Shown piece after piece: positions 23,595 to 35,862 of a stretch of DNA of 41,113 nucleotides. How positions within the stretch are numbered: position 1 is the first letter of the stretch; every line of letters starts with the position of its first letter. A model generated the notes under the pieces. It was not told the DNA's origin. It searched no databases and saw only the letters and a program-made list of their open reading frames with translations. Location of the stretch: contig NW_003144930.1 of the NCBI RefSeq assembly GCF_000003605.2, forward strand, positions 1 through 41,113, written 5' to 3'. The position numbers and the translations under genes are program-made. This DNA is from Saccoglossus kowalevskii (lineage: Eukaryota > Hemichordata > Enteropneusta > Harrimaniidae).

Positions 23595-24538
23595 ACTGTG
23601 ATGTCAATCATTTATAGTTGAAAATCGTGGCATTTTTGTAAGTTTTTTTATTTAATGGAATGTTTTAAAATTCCTTCCAAATTTCGAGAACAAGCTGTTG
23701 ATGCTGTCGGCACGTAGTGGGTTGTAAGATGTTAACGCACAGCGCAAAGTTGTTCAAAGTGAGTGCAAAGTTGTGCAAAGTCATTGAAAAGTCTATAGAT
23801 GTATTTGTATATATGTCCCAAGTTGTTGGCATATAGAAACGCGCAATGTAACGTCGACAAATTTAATAAAAGCCAGTTGAAAGCAGTCAATAAATGTTCA
23901 CATGAGCTGACTGTAAAATTGCAGAAAACAGCGTGCAAAGTTGTAAAAAACGAAGGAAATGTTGGCGGAGTTGCTTGTATATTTAACCTAAGTCATTATC
24001 ATAACAACCCCGCAGTTAAATTTCGAAAATATTAAGTAAATGTTGCGTGAATGCCTCATATATAAGCAGATTATCACAACAGTCAAGCGAAAAATCGACA
24101 ACAAACTGGTTACAAAGTTGTGTAAAGCGATTGCAAAGTTGGTAGTTTCATTCGGGATTGTTACCTGTGATATCATAATAACATGTCCCATAGTTAAAAG
24201 TTCGAAAATGTGAATAAATATTTCGTACATTGATGTTAAATTACCGTAGTGTTACTCCAAGTATGTAGAGGTCATAGGTCAATCCTAGAAGGTATTTGTG
24301 CAAGCAATATCGATTTTAAGACATCCAAAAACATGAAATAGTCGCCAATTCGGTTTAATTTCAAATAAGTCTTGCAGCTGAGTGGTTGGGTGACTGACAA
24401 ATATTTTAAGTAAAGCACGATCGGGCGTGGTTAGTACTTGCATGTGAGACTCCCTGAATACATGAGCTGTTGCATTTACTTTGTTTTTTCATCACACACA
24501 TGGAAATGATATAATGCAACGTTCCTGCCTTTTTCCTT
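23595..24538 (+). repeat. Satellite monomer U26 (type B)
   Basis: The 5S-like segment is at 24408-24472 with GCATGTGAGAC and ACATGAGCTG, as in U27. Variants CGCAATGTAACG and ATCATAACAACC. Otherwise very close to the B consensus. Confidence 0.95.
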
Positions 24539-25482
24539 ACTGTGATGTCAATCATTTATAGTTGAAAATCGTGGCATTTTCGTAAGTTTTTTTATTTAAT
24601 GGAATGTTTTAAAATTCCTTCCAAATTTTGAAAACAAGCTGTTGATGCTGTCGGCACGTAGTGGGTTGTAAGATGTTAACGCACAGCGCAAAGTTGCTCA
24701 AAGTGAGTGCAAAGTTGTGTAAAGTCATTGAAAAGTCTATAGATGTATTTGTACATATGTCCGAAGTTGTTGGCATATAGAAACGCGCAGTGTAACGTCG
24801 ACAAATTTAATAAAAGCCAGTTGAAAGCAGTCAATAAATGTTCACATGAGCTGACTGTAAAATGGCAGAAAACAGCGTGCAAAGTTGTAAAAAACGAAGG
24901 AAATGTTGGCGGAGTTGCTTGTATATTTAACTTAAGTCATTATCATGACAACCCCGCAGTTAAATTTCGAAAATAGTAAGTAAATGTTGCGTGAATGCCT
25001 CATATATAAGCAGATTATCACAACAGTCAAGTGAAAAATCGACAACAAACTGGTTACAAAGTTGTGTAAAGCGATTACAAAGTTGGTAGCTAAATTTGGG
25101 ATTGTTACCTGTGATATCATAATAGTATGTCCCATAGTTAAAAGTTCGAAAATGTGAATAAATATTTCGTACATTGATGTTAAATTACCGTAGTGTTACT
25201 CCAAGTATGTAGAGGTCATAGGTCAATCCTAGAAGGTATTTGTGCAAGCAATATCGATTTTAAGACATCCAAAATCATGAAATAGTCGCCAATTCGGTTT
25301 AATTTCAAATAAGTCTTGCAGCTGAGTGGTTGGGTGACTGACAAATATTTTAAGTAAAGCACGATCGGGCGTGGTTAGTACTTGCATGTGAGACTCCCTG
25401 AATACATGAGCTGTTGCATTTACTTTGTTTTTTCATCACACACATGGAAATGATATAATGCAACGTTCCTGCCTTTTTCCTT
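24539..25482 (+). repeat. Satellite monomer U27 (type C)
   Basis: The 5S-like segment is at 25352-25416. GTCCGAAGTTG is shared with U28. Private variants are TTTTGAAAACAAG, AACTTAAGTC, AAATAGTAAG and AATAGTATGTCC. Confidence 0.95.
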
Positions 25483-26425
25483 ACTGTGATGTCAATCATT
25501 TATAGTTGAAAATCGTGGCATTTTCGTAAGTTTTTTTATTTAATGGAATGTTTTAAAATTCCTTCCAAATTTCGAAAACAAGCTGTTGATGCTGTCGGCA
25601 CGTAGTGGGTTGTAAGATGTTAACGCACAGCGCAAAGTTGCTCAAAGTGAGTGCAAAGTTGTGTAAAGTCATTGAAAAGTCTATAGATGTATTTGTACAT
25701 ATGTCCGAAGTTGTTGGCATATAGAAACGCGCAGTGTAACGTCGACAAATTTAATAAAAGCCAGTTGAAAGCAGTCAATAAATGTTCACATGAGCTGACT
25801 GTAAAATGGCAGAAAACAGCGTGCAAAGTTGTAAAAAACGAAGGAAATGTTGGCGGAGTTGCTTGTATATTTAACCTAAGTCATTATCATGACAACCCCG
25901 CAGTTAAATTTCGAAAATATTAAGTAAATGTTGCGTGAATGCCTCATATATAAGCAGATTATCACAACAGTCAAGCGAAAAATCGACAACAAACTGGTTA
26001 CAAAGTTGTGAAAAGCGATTGCAAAGTTGGTAGTTTCATTCGGGATTGTTAACTGTGATATCATAATAACATGTCCCATAGTTAAAAGTTCGAAAATGTG
26101 AATAAATATTTCGTACATTGATGTTAAATTACCGTAGTCTTACTCCAAGTATGTGGAGGTCATAGGTCAATCCTAGAAGGTATTTGTGCAAGCAATATCG
26201 ATTTTAAGACATCCTAAAACATGAAATAGTCGGCAATTCGGTTTAATTTCAAATAAGTCTTGCAGCTGAGTGGTTGGGTGAATGACATATGTTTTAAGTA
26301 AAGCACGATCGGGCGTGGTTAGTACTTGCATGGGAGACTCCCTGAATACACGAGCTGTTGAATTTACTTTTTTTTTCATCACACACATGGAAATGATATT
26401 AGGCAACGTTCCTGCCTTTTTCCTT
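25483..26425 (+). repeat. Satellite monomer U28 (C/B mosaic)
   Basis: The 5S-like segment is at 26296-26360. The first third is type C and U27-like. The 3' part (TATGTGGAGGTC, CATCCTAAAACATG, GTCGGCAATTCGG) matches U32 and U14. Confidence 0.95.
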
Positions 26426-27238
26426 ACTGTGATGTCAATCATTTATAGTTGAAAATCGTGGCATTTTTGTAAGTTTTATTATTTAATGGAATGTTTTAAA
26501 ATTCCTTCCAAATTTCGAGAACAAGCTGTTGATGCTGTCGGCACGTAGTGGGTTGTAAGATGTTAACGCACAGCGCAAAGTTGATCAAAGTGAGTGCAAA
26601 GTTGTGCAAAGTCATTGAAAAGTCTATAGATCTATTTGTATATATGTCCCAAGTTGTTGGCATATAGAAACGCGCAGTGTAACGTCGACAAATTTAATAA
26701 AAGCCAGTTGAAAACAGTCAATAAATGTTCACATGAGCTGACTGTAAAATGGCAGAAAACAGCGTGCAAAGTTGTAAAAAACGAAGGAAATGTTGGCGGA
26801 GTTGCTTGTATATTTTTCCTAAGTCATTATCATGACAACCCCGCAGTTAAATTTCGAACATATTAAGTAAATGTTGCGTGAATGCCTCATATATAAGCAG
26901 ATTATCACAACAGTCAAGCGAAAAATCGACAACAAACTGGTTACAAAGTTGTGAAAAGCAATTGCAAAGTTGGTAGTTTCATTCGGGATTGTTAACTGTG
27001 ATATCATAATAACATGTCCCATAGTTAAAAGTTCGAAAATGTGAATAAATATTTCGTACATTGATGTTAAATTACCGTAGTGTTACTCCAAGTATGTAGA
27101 GGTCATAGGTCAATCCTAGAAAGTATTTGTGCAAGCGATATCGATTTTAAGACATCCAAAAACATGAAATTGTCGCCAATTCGGTTTAATTTCAAATAAG
27201 TCTTGCAGCTGAGTGGTTAGGTGACTGACATATGTTTT

Positions 27239-27303
27239 AAGTAAAGCACGATCGGGCGTGGTTAGTACTTGCATGGGAGACTCCCTGAATACACGAGCTG
27301 TTG
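27239..27303 (+). pseudogene. 5S rRNA-derived segment (representative of 42 copies)
   Basis: Each whole monomer has this segment at the same place. The copy given (U29) has the consensus. Aligned by hand to animal 5S rRNA from about nucleotide 49 to the 3' end, about 53 of 70 positions agree. The core TGGTTAGTACTTG, then ATGGGAGAC, differs from 5S by one base in 23. The box A region (AAGTAAAGCACGATCGGGC), intermediate element and box C (GCATGGGAGACTCCCTG) of the type 1 Pol III internal promoter are recognisable, as is the 3' end AATACACGAGCTGTTG. The first 48 nt of 5S are not recognisable, and the 3' part has lost several bases, so it cannot make normal 5S rRNA. Seen: the similarity. Inferred: descent from a 5S gene. 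Transcription is unknown. Confidence 0.87.
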
Positions 27304-27310
27304 AATTTAC

Positions 27311-27319
27311 TTTTTTTTT
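27311..27319 (+). terminator. T-run after the 5S-like segment, Pol III terminator-like (representative)
   Basis: A run of nine T starts 8 bp after the 5S-like segment. RNA polymerase III stops at four or more T on the non-template strand, and 5S genes end this way. The run is present after every copy but varies in length and purity: about ten T in U1, T-runs split by G in U5, U20 and U39, by A in U19, and six T in several. Position fits a terminator; activity is unproven. Confidence 0.45.
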
Positions 27320-27368
27320 CATCACAAACATGGAAATGATATAAGGCAACGTTCCTGCCTTTTTCCTT

Positions 27369-28315
27369 ACTGTGATGTCAATCATTTATAGTTGAAAATC
27401 GAGGCGTTTTTGTAAGTTTTTTTATTTAATGGAATGTTTTAAAATTCCTTCTAAATTTCGAGAACAAGCTGTTGATGCTGTCGGCTCGTAGTTGGTTGTA
27501 AGATGTTAACGAACAGCGCAAAGTTGTTCAAAGTGAGTGCAAAGTTGTGCAAAGTCATTGAAAAGTCTATAGATGTATTTGTATATATGTCCCAAGTTGT
27601 TGGCATATAGAAACGCGCAGTGTAACGTCGACAAATTTAATAAAAGCTAGTTGAAAGCAGTCAATAAATGTTCACATGAGCTGACTGTAAAATTGCAGAA
27701 AACAGCGTGCAAAGTTGTAAAAAACGAAGGAAATGTTGGCGGAGTTGCTTGTATATTTAACCTAAGTCATTATCATGACAACCCCGCAGTTAAATATCGA
27801 AAATATTAAGTAAATGTTGCGTGAATGCCTCATATATAAGCAGATTATCACAACAGTCAAGCGAAAAATCGACAACAAACTGGTTACAAAGTTGTGAAAA
27901 GCGATTGCAAAGTTGGTAGTTTCATTCGGGATTGTTATCTGTGATATCATAATAACATGTCCCATAGTTAAATGTTCGAAAATGTGAATAAATATTTCGT
28001 ACATTGATGTCAAATTACCGTAGTGTTACTCCAAGTATGTAGAGGTCATAGGTCAATGCTAGAAGGTGTTTGTGCAAGCAATATCGATTTTAAGACATCC
28101 AAAAACATGAAATATTCGCTAATTCGATTTTAATTTCAAATAAGTCTTGCAGCTGAGTGGTTGGGTGACGGACATATGTTTTAAGTAAAGCACGATCGGG
28201 CGTGGTTAGTACTTGCATGGGAGACTCCCTGAATACACGATCTGTTGAATTTACTTTTTGTTGTTCCATCACACACATGGAAATGATATAAGGCAACGTT
28301 CCTGCCTTTTTCCTT
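27369..28315 (+). repeat. Satellite monomer U30 (type B)
   Basis: The 5S-like segment is at 28183-28247 (CACGATCTGTTG). Private variants are GAGGCGTTTTTG, GTCGGCTCGTAGTTGG and AACGAACAGCGC. The 3' part (TTCGATTTTAATTTC) matches U15. Confidence 0.95.
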
Positions 28316-29260
28316 ACTGTGATGTCAATCATTTATAGTTGAACATCGTGGCATTTTTGTAAGTTTTTTTATTTAATGGAATGTTTTAAAATTCCTTCCA
28401 AATTTCGAGAACAAGTTGTTGATGCTATCGGCACGTAGTGGCTTGAAAGATGTTAACGCACTGCGCAAAGTTGTTCAAAGTGAGTGCAAAGTTGTGCAAA
28501 GTCATTGAAAAGTCTATAGATGTATTTGTATATATGTCCCAAGTTGTTGGCATATAGAAACGCGCAGTGTAACGTCGACAAATTTAATAAAAGCCAGTTG
28601 AAAGCAGTCAATAAATGTTCACATGAGCTGACTGTAAAATTGCAGAAAACAGCGTGCAAAGTTGTAAAAAACGAAGGAAATGTTGGCGGAGTTGCTTGTA
28701 TATTTACCCTAAGTCATTATCATGACAACCCCGCAGTTAAATTTCGAAAATATTAAGTAAATGTTGCGTGAATGCCTCATATATCAGCAGATTATCACAA
28801 CAGTCAGCGAAAAATCGACAACAAACTGGTTACAAAGTTGTGAAAAGCGATTGCAAAGTTGGTAGTTTCATTCGGGATTGTTACCTGTGATATCATAATA
28901 ACATGTCCCATAGTTAAAAGTTCGAAAATGTGAATAAATATTTCGTACATTGATGTTAAATTACCGTAATGTTACTCCAAGTATGTAGAGGTCATAGTTC
29001 AATCCTAGAAGGTATTTGTGCAAGCAATATCGAATTTAAGACATCCAAAAACAAGAAATAGTCGCCAATTCGGTTCAATTTCATATACGTCTTGCAGCTG
29101 AGTGGTTGGGTGACTGACATATGTTTTAAGTAAAGCACGATCGGGCGTGGTTAGTACATGCATGGGAGACTACCTCAATAAACGAGCTGTTGAATTTACT
29201 TTTTTTTGTTCCATCACACACATGGAAATGATATAAGGCAACGTTCCTGCCTCTTTGCTT
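28316..29260 (+). repeat. Satellite monomer U31 (type B, twin of U16)
   Basis: The 5S-like segment at 29128-29192 is altered (GTACATGCATGG, GACTACCTCAATAAACG). The 5' end matches U16. Private variants are GCACTGCGC and CAGTCAGCG (one A lost). Confidence 0.95.
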
Positions 29261-30202
29261 ACTGCGATGTCAATAATTTATAGTGGAAAATCGTGGCATT
29301 TTTGTAAGTTTTTTTATTTAATGGAATGTTTTAAAATTCCTTCCAAATTTCGAGAACAAGCTGTTGATGCTGTCGGCACGTAGTGGGTTTTAAGATGTTA
29401 ACGCACAGCGCAAAGTTGATCAAAGTGAGTGCAAAGTTGTGCAATGTCATTGAAAAGTCTATAGATCTATTTGTATATATGTCCCAAGTTGTTGGCATAT
29501 AGAAACGCGCAGTGTAACGTCGACAAATTTAATAAAAGCCAGTTGAAAGCAGTCAATAAATGTTCACATGAGCTGACTGTAAAATGGCAGAAAACGCGTG
29601 CAAAGTTGTAAAAAACGAAGGATATGTTGGCGGAGTTGCTTGTATATTTTTCCTAAGTCATTTTCATGACAACCCCGCAGTTAAATTTCGAACATATTAA
29701 GTAAATGTTGCGTGAATGCCTCATATATAAGCAGATTATCACAACAGTCAAGCGAAAAATCGACAACAAACTGGTTACAAAGTTGTGAAAAGCGATTGCA
29801 AAGTTGGTAGTTTCATTCGGGATTGTTAACTGTGATATCATAATAACATGTCCCATAGTTAAAAGTTCGATAATGTGAATAAATATTTCGTACATTGATG
29901 TTAAATTACCGTAGTGTTACTCCAAGTATGTGGAGGTCATAGGTCAATCCTAGAAGGTATTTGTGCAAGCAATATCGATTTTAAGACATCCTAAAACATG
30001 AAATAGTCGGCAATTTGGTTTAATTTCAAATAAGTCTTGCAGCTGAGTGGTTGGGTGACTGACATATGTTTTAAGTAAAGCACGATCGGGCGTGGTTAGT
30101 ACTTGCATGGGAGACTCCCTGAATACACGAGCTGTTGAATTTACTTTTTTTTTCATCACACACATGGAAATGATATTAGGCAACGTTCCTGCCTTTTTCC
30201 TT
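29261..30202 (+). repeat. Satellite monomer U32 (mosaic of U29-like and U28-like parts)
   Basis: The 5S-like segment is at 30073-30137. The first two thirds match U29 and the last third matches U28. Private variants are GAAAACGCGTGC (two bases lost) and GGATATGTTGG. Confidence 0.95.
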
Positions 30203-31144
30203 ACTGTGATGTCAATCATTTATAGTTGAAAATCGTGGCATTTTTGTAAGTTTTTTTATTTAATGGAATGTTTTAAAATTCCTTCCAAATTTCGAGAACA
30301 AGCTGTTGATGCTGTCGGCACGTAGTGGCTTGTAAGATGTTAACGCACAGCGCAAAGTTGTTCAAAGTGGGTACAAAGTTGTGCAAAATCATTGAAAAGT
30401 CTATAGATGTATTTGTATATATGTCCCAAGTTGTTGGCATATAGAAACGCACAGTGTAACGTCGACAAATTTAATAAAAGCCAGTTGAAAGCAGTCAATA
30501 AATGTTCACATGAGCTGACTGTAAAACTGCAGAAAACAGCGTGCAAAGTTGTAAAAAACGAAGGAAATGTTGGCGGAGTTGCTTGTATATTTAACCAAAG
30601 TCATTATCTTGACAACCCCGCAGTTAAATTTCGAAAATATTAAGTAAATGTTGCGTGAATGCCTCATATATAAGCAGATTATCACAACAGTCAAGCGAAA
30701 AATCGACAACAAACTGGTTACAAAGTTGTGAAAAGCGATTGCAAAGTTGGTAGTTTTATTCGGGATTGTTAACTGTGATATCATAATAACATGTCCCATA
30801 GTTAAAATTCGAAAATGTGAATAAATATTCGTACATTGATGTTATATTACCGTAGTGTTACTCCAAGTATGTAGAGGTCATAGGTCAATCCTAGAAGGTA
30901 TTTGTGCAAGCAATATCGATTTTAAGACATCCAAAAACATGAAATAGTCGCCAATTCGGTTTAATTTCAAATAAGTCTTGCAGCTGAGTGGTTGGGTGAC
31001 TGACAAATGTTTTAAGTAAAGCACGATCAGGCGTGGTTAGTACTTGCATGGGAGACTCCCTGAATACACGAGCTGTTGCATTTACTTTGTGTTTTCATCA
31101 CACACATGGAAATGATATAATGCAACGTTCCTGCCTTTTTCCTT
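30203..31144 (+). repeat. Satellite monomer U33 (type B)
   Basis: The 5S-like segment is at 31014-31078 (CACGATCAGGCG). Private variants are GGGTACAAAG, AAACGCACAGTG, AAACTGCAG, ATTATCTTGAC and GTTAAAATTCG (one base lost). Confidence 0.95.
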
Positions 31145-32088
31145 ACTGTGATGTCAATCATTTATAGTTGAAAATCGTGGCATTTTCGTAAGTTTTTTTA
31201 TTTAATGGAATGTTTTAAAATTCCTTCCAAATTTCGAAAACAAGCTGTTGATGCTGTCGGCACGTAGTGGGTTGTAAGATGTTAACGCACAGCGCAAAGT
31301 TGCTCAAAGTGAGTGCAAAGTTGTGTAAAGTCATTGAAAAGTCTATAGATGTATTTGTACATATGTCCCAAGTTGTTGCCATATAGAACCGCGCAGTGTA
31401 AAGTCGACAAATTTAATAAAAGCCAGTTGAAAGCATTCAATAAATGTTCACATGAGCTGACTGTAAAATTGCAGAAAACAGCGTGCAAAGTTGTAAAACA
31501 CGAAGGAAATGTTGGCGGAGTTGCTTGTATATTTAACCTAAGTCATTATCATGACAACCCCGCAGTTAAATTTCGAAAATATTAAGTAAATGTTGCGTGA
31601 ATGCCTCATATATAAGCAGATTATCACAACAGTCAAGTGAAAAATCGACAACAAACTGGTTACATAGTTGTGTAAAGCGATTGCAAAGTTGGTAGTTTCA
31701 TTCGGGATTGTTACCTGTGATATCATAATAACATGTCCCATAGTTAAAAGTTCGAAAATGTGAATAAATATTTCGTACATTGATGTTAAATTACCGTAGT
31801 GTTACTCCAAGTATGTAGAGGTCATAGGTCAATCCTAGAAGGTATTTGTGCAAGCAATATCGATTATAAGACATCCAAAAACATGAAATAGTCGCCAATT
31901 CGGTTTAATTTCAAATAAGTCTTGCAGCTGAGTGGTTGGGTGACTGACATATGTTTTAAGTAAAGCACGATCGGGCGTGGTTAGTACTTGCATGGGAGAC
32001 TCCCTGAATTCACGAGCTGTTGAATTTACATTTTTTTTTCATCACACACATGGAAATGATATAAGGCAACGTTCCTGCCTTTTTCCTT
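31145..32088 (+). repeat. Satellite monomer U34 (type C, twin of U9)
   Basis: The 5S-like segment is at 31958-32022 (CTGAATTCACG). From the landmark through GGTTACATAGTTG it is essentially identical to U9, 23.6 kb upstream. Private variant TCGATTATAAG. Confidence 0.95.
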
Positions 32089-33030
32089 ACTGTGATGTCA
32101 ATCATTTATAGTTGAAAATCGTGGCATTTTTGTAAGTTTTTTTATTTAATGGAATGTTTTAAAATTCCTTCCAAATTTCGAGAACAAGCTGTTGTTGCTG
32201 TCGGCATGTAGTGGGTTGTAAGATGTTAACGCATAGCGCAAAGTTGTTCAAAGTGAGTGCAAAGTTGTGCAAAGTCATTGAAAAGTCTATAGATGTATTT
32301 GTATATATGTCCCAAGTTGTTGGCATATAGAAACGCGCAGTGTAACGTCGACAAATTTAATAAAAGCCAGTTGAAAGCAGTCAATAAATGTTCACATGAG
32401 CTGACTGTAAAATTGCAGAAAACAGCGTGCAAAGTTGTAAAACTCGAAGGAAATGTTGGCGGAGTTGCTTGTATATTTAACCTAAGTCATTATCATGACA
32501 ACCCCGCAGTTAAATTTCGAAAATATTAAGTAAATGTTGCGTGAATGCCTCATATATAAGCAGATTATCACAACAGTCAAGTGAAAAATCGACAACAAAC
32601 TGGTTACATAGTTGTGTAAAGCGATTGCAAAGTTGGTAGTTTCATTCGGGATTGTTACCTGTGATATCATAATAACATGTCCCATAGTTAAAAGTTCGAG
32701 AATGTGAATAAATATTTCGTACATTGATGTTAAATTACCGTAGTGTTACTCCAAGTATGTAGAGGTCATAGGTCAATCCTAGAAGGTATTTGTGCAAGCA
32801 ATATCGATTTTAAGACATCCAAAAACATGAAATAGTCGTCAATTCGGTTTAATTTCAAATAAGTCTTGCAGCTGAGTGGTTGGGTGACTGACATATGTTT
32901 TAAGTAAAGAACGATCGGGCGTTGTTAGTACTTGCATGGGAGACTCCCTGATACACGAGCTGTTGAATTTACTTTTTGTTTTTCATCACACACATGGAAA
33001 TGATATAAGGCAACGTTCTGCCTTTTCCTT
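32089..33030 (+). repeat. Satellite monomer U35 (type B)
   Basis: The 5S-like segment is at 32902-32965, 64 bp, one A lost (CCTGATACACG). GTTGTTGCTGTCGGCATG and AAAACTCGAAGG are private. The 3' part (GTCGTCAATTCGG, GCGTTGTTAG) matches U9. Confidence 0.95.
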
Positions 33031-33975
33031 ACTGTGATGTCAATCATTTATAGTTGAAAATCGTGGCATTTTTGTCAGTTTTTTTATTTAATGGAATGTT
33101 TTAAAATTCCTTCCAAATTTCGAGAACAAGCTGTTGATGCTGTCGGCACGTAGTGGGTTGTAAGATGTTAACGCACAGCGCAAAGTTGTTCAAAGTGAGT
33201 GCAAAGTTGTGAAAACTCATTGAAAAGTCTATAGATGTATTTGTATATATGTCCCAAGTTGTTGGCATATAGAAACGCGCAGTGTAACGTCGACAAATTT
33301 AATAAAAGCCAGTTGAAAGCAGTCAATAAATGTTCACATGAGCTGACTGTAAAATTGCAGAAAACAGCGTGCAAAGTGGTAAAAAACGAAGAAAATGTTG
33401 GTGGAGTTGCTTGTATATTTACCCTATGTCATTTTCATGACAACCCCGCAGTTAAATTTCGAAAATATTAAGTAAATGTTGCGTGAATGCCTCATATATC
33501 AGCAGATTATCACAACAGTCAAGCGAAAAATCGACAACAAACTGGTTACAAAGTTGTGAAAAGCGATTGCAAAGTTGGTAGTTTCATTCGGGATTGTTAC
33601 CTGTGATATCATACTAACGTTTCCCATAGTTAAAAGTTTGAAAATGTGAATAAATATTTCGTACAATGATGTTAAATTACCATAGTGTTACCCCCAGTAT
33701 GTAGAGGACATAGGTCAATCCTAGAAGCTATTTGTGCAAGCAATATCGATTTTAAGACATCCAAAAACATGAAATAGTCGCCAATTCGGTTTAATTTCAA
33801 ATAAGTCTTGCAGCTGAATGGTTGGGTGTCTGACATATATTTTAAGTAAAGCACGATTGGGCGTGGTTAGTACTTGCATGGGAGACTCCCTGAATACACG
33901 AGCTGTTGAATTTACTTTTTTTGTTCCATCACACACATGGAAATGATATAAGGCAACGTTCCTGCCTTTTTCCTT
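33031..33975 (+). repeat. Satellite monomer U36 (type B, twin of U6)
   Basis: The 5S-like segment is at 33844-33908 (CACGATTGGG). The 5' part (TTTGTCAGTTTT, GTGAAAACTCATTG) matches U37. The middle (AAAGTGGTAAAA, CCCTATGTCATTTTC) matches U6. Confidence 0.95.
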
Positions 33976-34918
33976 ACTGTGATGTCAATCATTTATAGTT
34001 GAAAATCGTGGCATTTTTGTCAGTTTTTTTATTTAATGGAATGTTTTAAAATTCCTTCCAAATTTCGAGAACAAGCTGTTGATGCTGTCGGCACGTAGTG
34101 GGTTGTAAGATGTTAACGCACAGCGCAAAGTTGTTCAAAGTGAGTGCAAAGTTGTGAAAACTCATTGAAAAGTCTATAGATGTATTTGTATATATGTCCC
34201 AAGTTGTTGGCATATAGAAACGCGCAGTGTAACGTCGACAAATTTAATAAAAGCCAGTTGAAAGCAGTCAATAAATGTTCACATGAGCTGACTGTAAAAT
34301 TGCAGAAAACAGCGTGCAAAGTTGTAAAAAACGAAGGAAATGTTGGCGGAGTTGCTTGTATATTTAACCTAAGTAATTATTATGACAACCTCGCAGTTAA
34401 ATTTCGAAAATATTAAGTAAATGTTGCGTGAATGCCTCATATATAAGCAGATTATCACAACAGTCAAGCGAAAAATCGACAACAAACTGGTTACAAAGTT
34501 GTGAAAAGCGATTGCAAAGTTGGTAGTTTCATTCGGGATTGTTACCTGTGATATCATAATAACATGTCCCATAGTTAAAAGTTCGAAAATGTGAATAAAT
34601 ATTTCGTACATTGATGTTAAATTACCGTAGTGTTACTCCAAGTATGTAGAGGTCATGGGTAAATCCTAGAAGGTATTTGTACAAGCAATATCGATTTCAA
34701 GGCATCCAAAAACCTGAAATAGTCGCCAATTTGGTTAAATTTCCAATAAGTCTTGCAGCTGAGTGGTTGGGTGACTGACATATGTTTTAAGTAAAGCACG
34801 ATCGGGCGTGGTTAGTACTTGCATGGGAGATTCCCTGAATACACGAGCTGTTGAATTTACTTTTTTTTTCATCACACACATGGAAATGATATAAGGCAAC
34901 GTTCCTGCCTTTTTCCTT
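33976..34918 (+). repeat. Satellite monomer U37 (type B)
   Basis: The 5S-like segment is at 34789-34853 (GAGATTCCCTG). AGTAATTATTATGAC and ACCTCGCAG are private. The 3' part (GTACAAGCAAT, AAGGCATCC) matches U13. Confidence 0.95.
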
Positions 34919-35862
34919 ACTGTGATGTCAATCATTTATAGTTGAAAATCGTGGCATTTTTGAAAGTTTTTTTATTTAATGGAATGTTTTAAAATTCCTT
35001 CCAAATTTCGAGAACAAGCTGTTGATGCTGTCGGCACGTAGTGGGATATAAGATGTTAACGCACAGCGCAAAGTTGTTCAAAGTGAGTGCAAAGTTGTGC
35101 AAAGTCATTGAAAAGTCTATAGATGTATTTGTATATATGTCCCAAGTTGTTGGCATATAGAAACGCGCAGTTTAACGTCCACAAATTTAATAAAAGCCAG
35201 TTGAAAGCAGTCAATAAATGTTCACATGAGCTGACTGTAAAATGGCAGAAAACAGCGTGCAAAGTTGTAAAAAACGAAGGAAATGTTGGCGAAGTTGCTT
35301 GTATATTTAACCTAAGTCATTATCATGACAACCCCGCAGTTAAATTTCGAAAATATTAAGTAAATGTTGCGTGAATGCCTCATATATAAGCAGATTATCA
35401 CAACAGTCAAGCGAAAAATCGACAACAAACTAGTTACAAAGTTGTGAAAAGCGATTGCAAAGTTGGTAGTTTCATTCGGGATTGTTAACTGTGATATCAT
35501 AATAACATGTCCCATAGTTAAAAGTTCGAAAATGTGAATAAATATTTCGTACATTGATGTTATATTACCGTAGTGTTACTCCAAGTATGTAGAGGTCATA
35601 GGTCAATCCTAGAAGGTATTTGTGCAAGCAATATCGATTTTAAGACATCCAAAAACATGAAATAGTCGCCAATTCGGTTTAATTTCAAATAAGTCTTGCA
35701 GCTGAGTGGTTGGGTGACTGACAAATGCTTTAAGTAAAGCACGATCGGGCGTGGTTAGTACTTGCATGGGAGACTCCCTGAATTCACGAGCTGTTGCATT
35801 TACTTTGTTTTTTCATCACACACATGGAAATGATATAATGCAACGTTCCTGCCTTTTTCCTT
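34919..35862 (+). repeat. Satellite monomer U38 (type B)
   Basis: The 5S-like segment is at 35732-35796 (CTGAATTCACG). AGTGGGATATAAGATG matches U14 and AAACTAGTTAC matches U13. Private variant GCAGTTTAACGTCC. Confidence 0.95.

Larger units (their letters stand above)
26426..27368 (+). repeat. Satellite monomer U29 (type B, twin of U32)
   Basis: The 5S-like segment at 27239-27303 has the consensus sequence. GTTGATCAAAG, TAGATCTATTTG, TATATTTTTCCTAAG and CGAACATATT are shared with U32, three units away. Confidence 0.95.
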
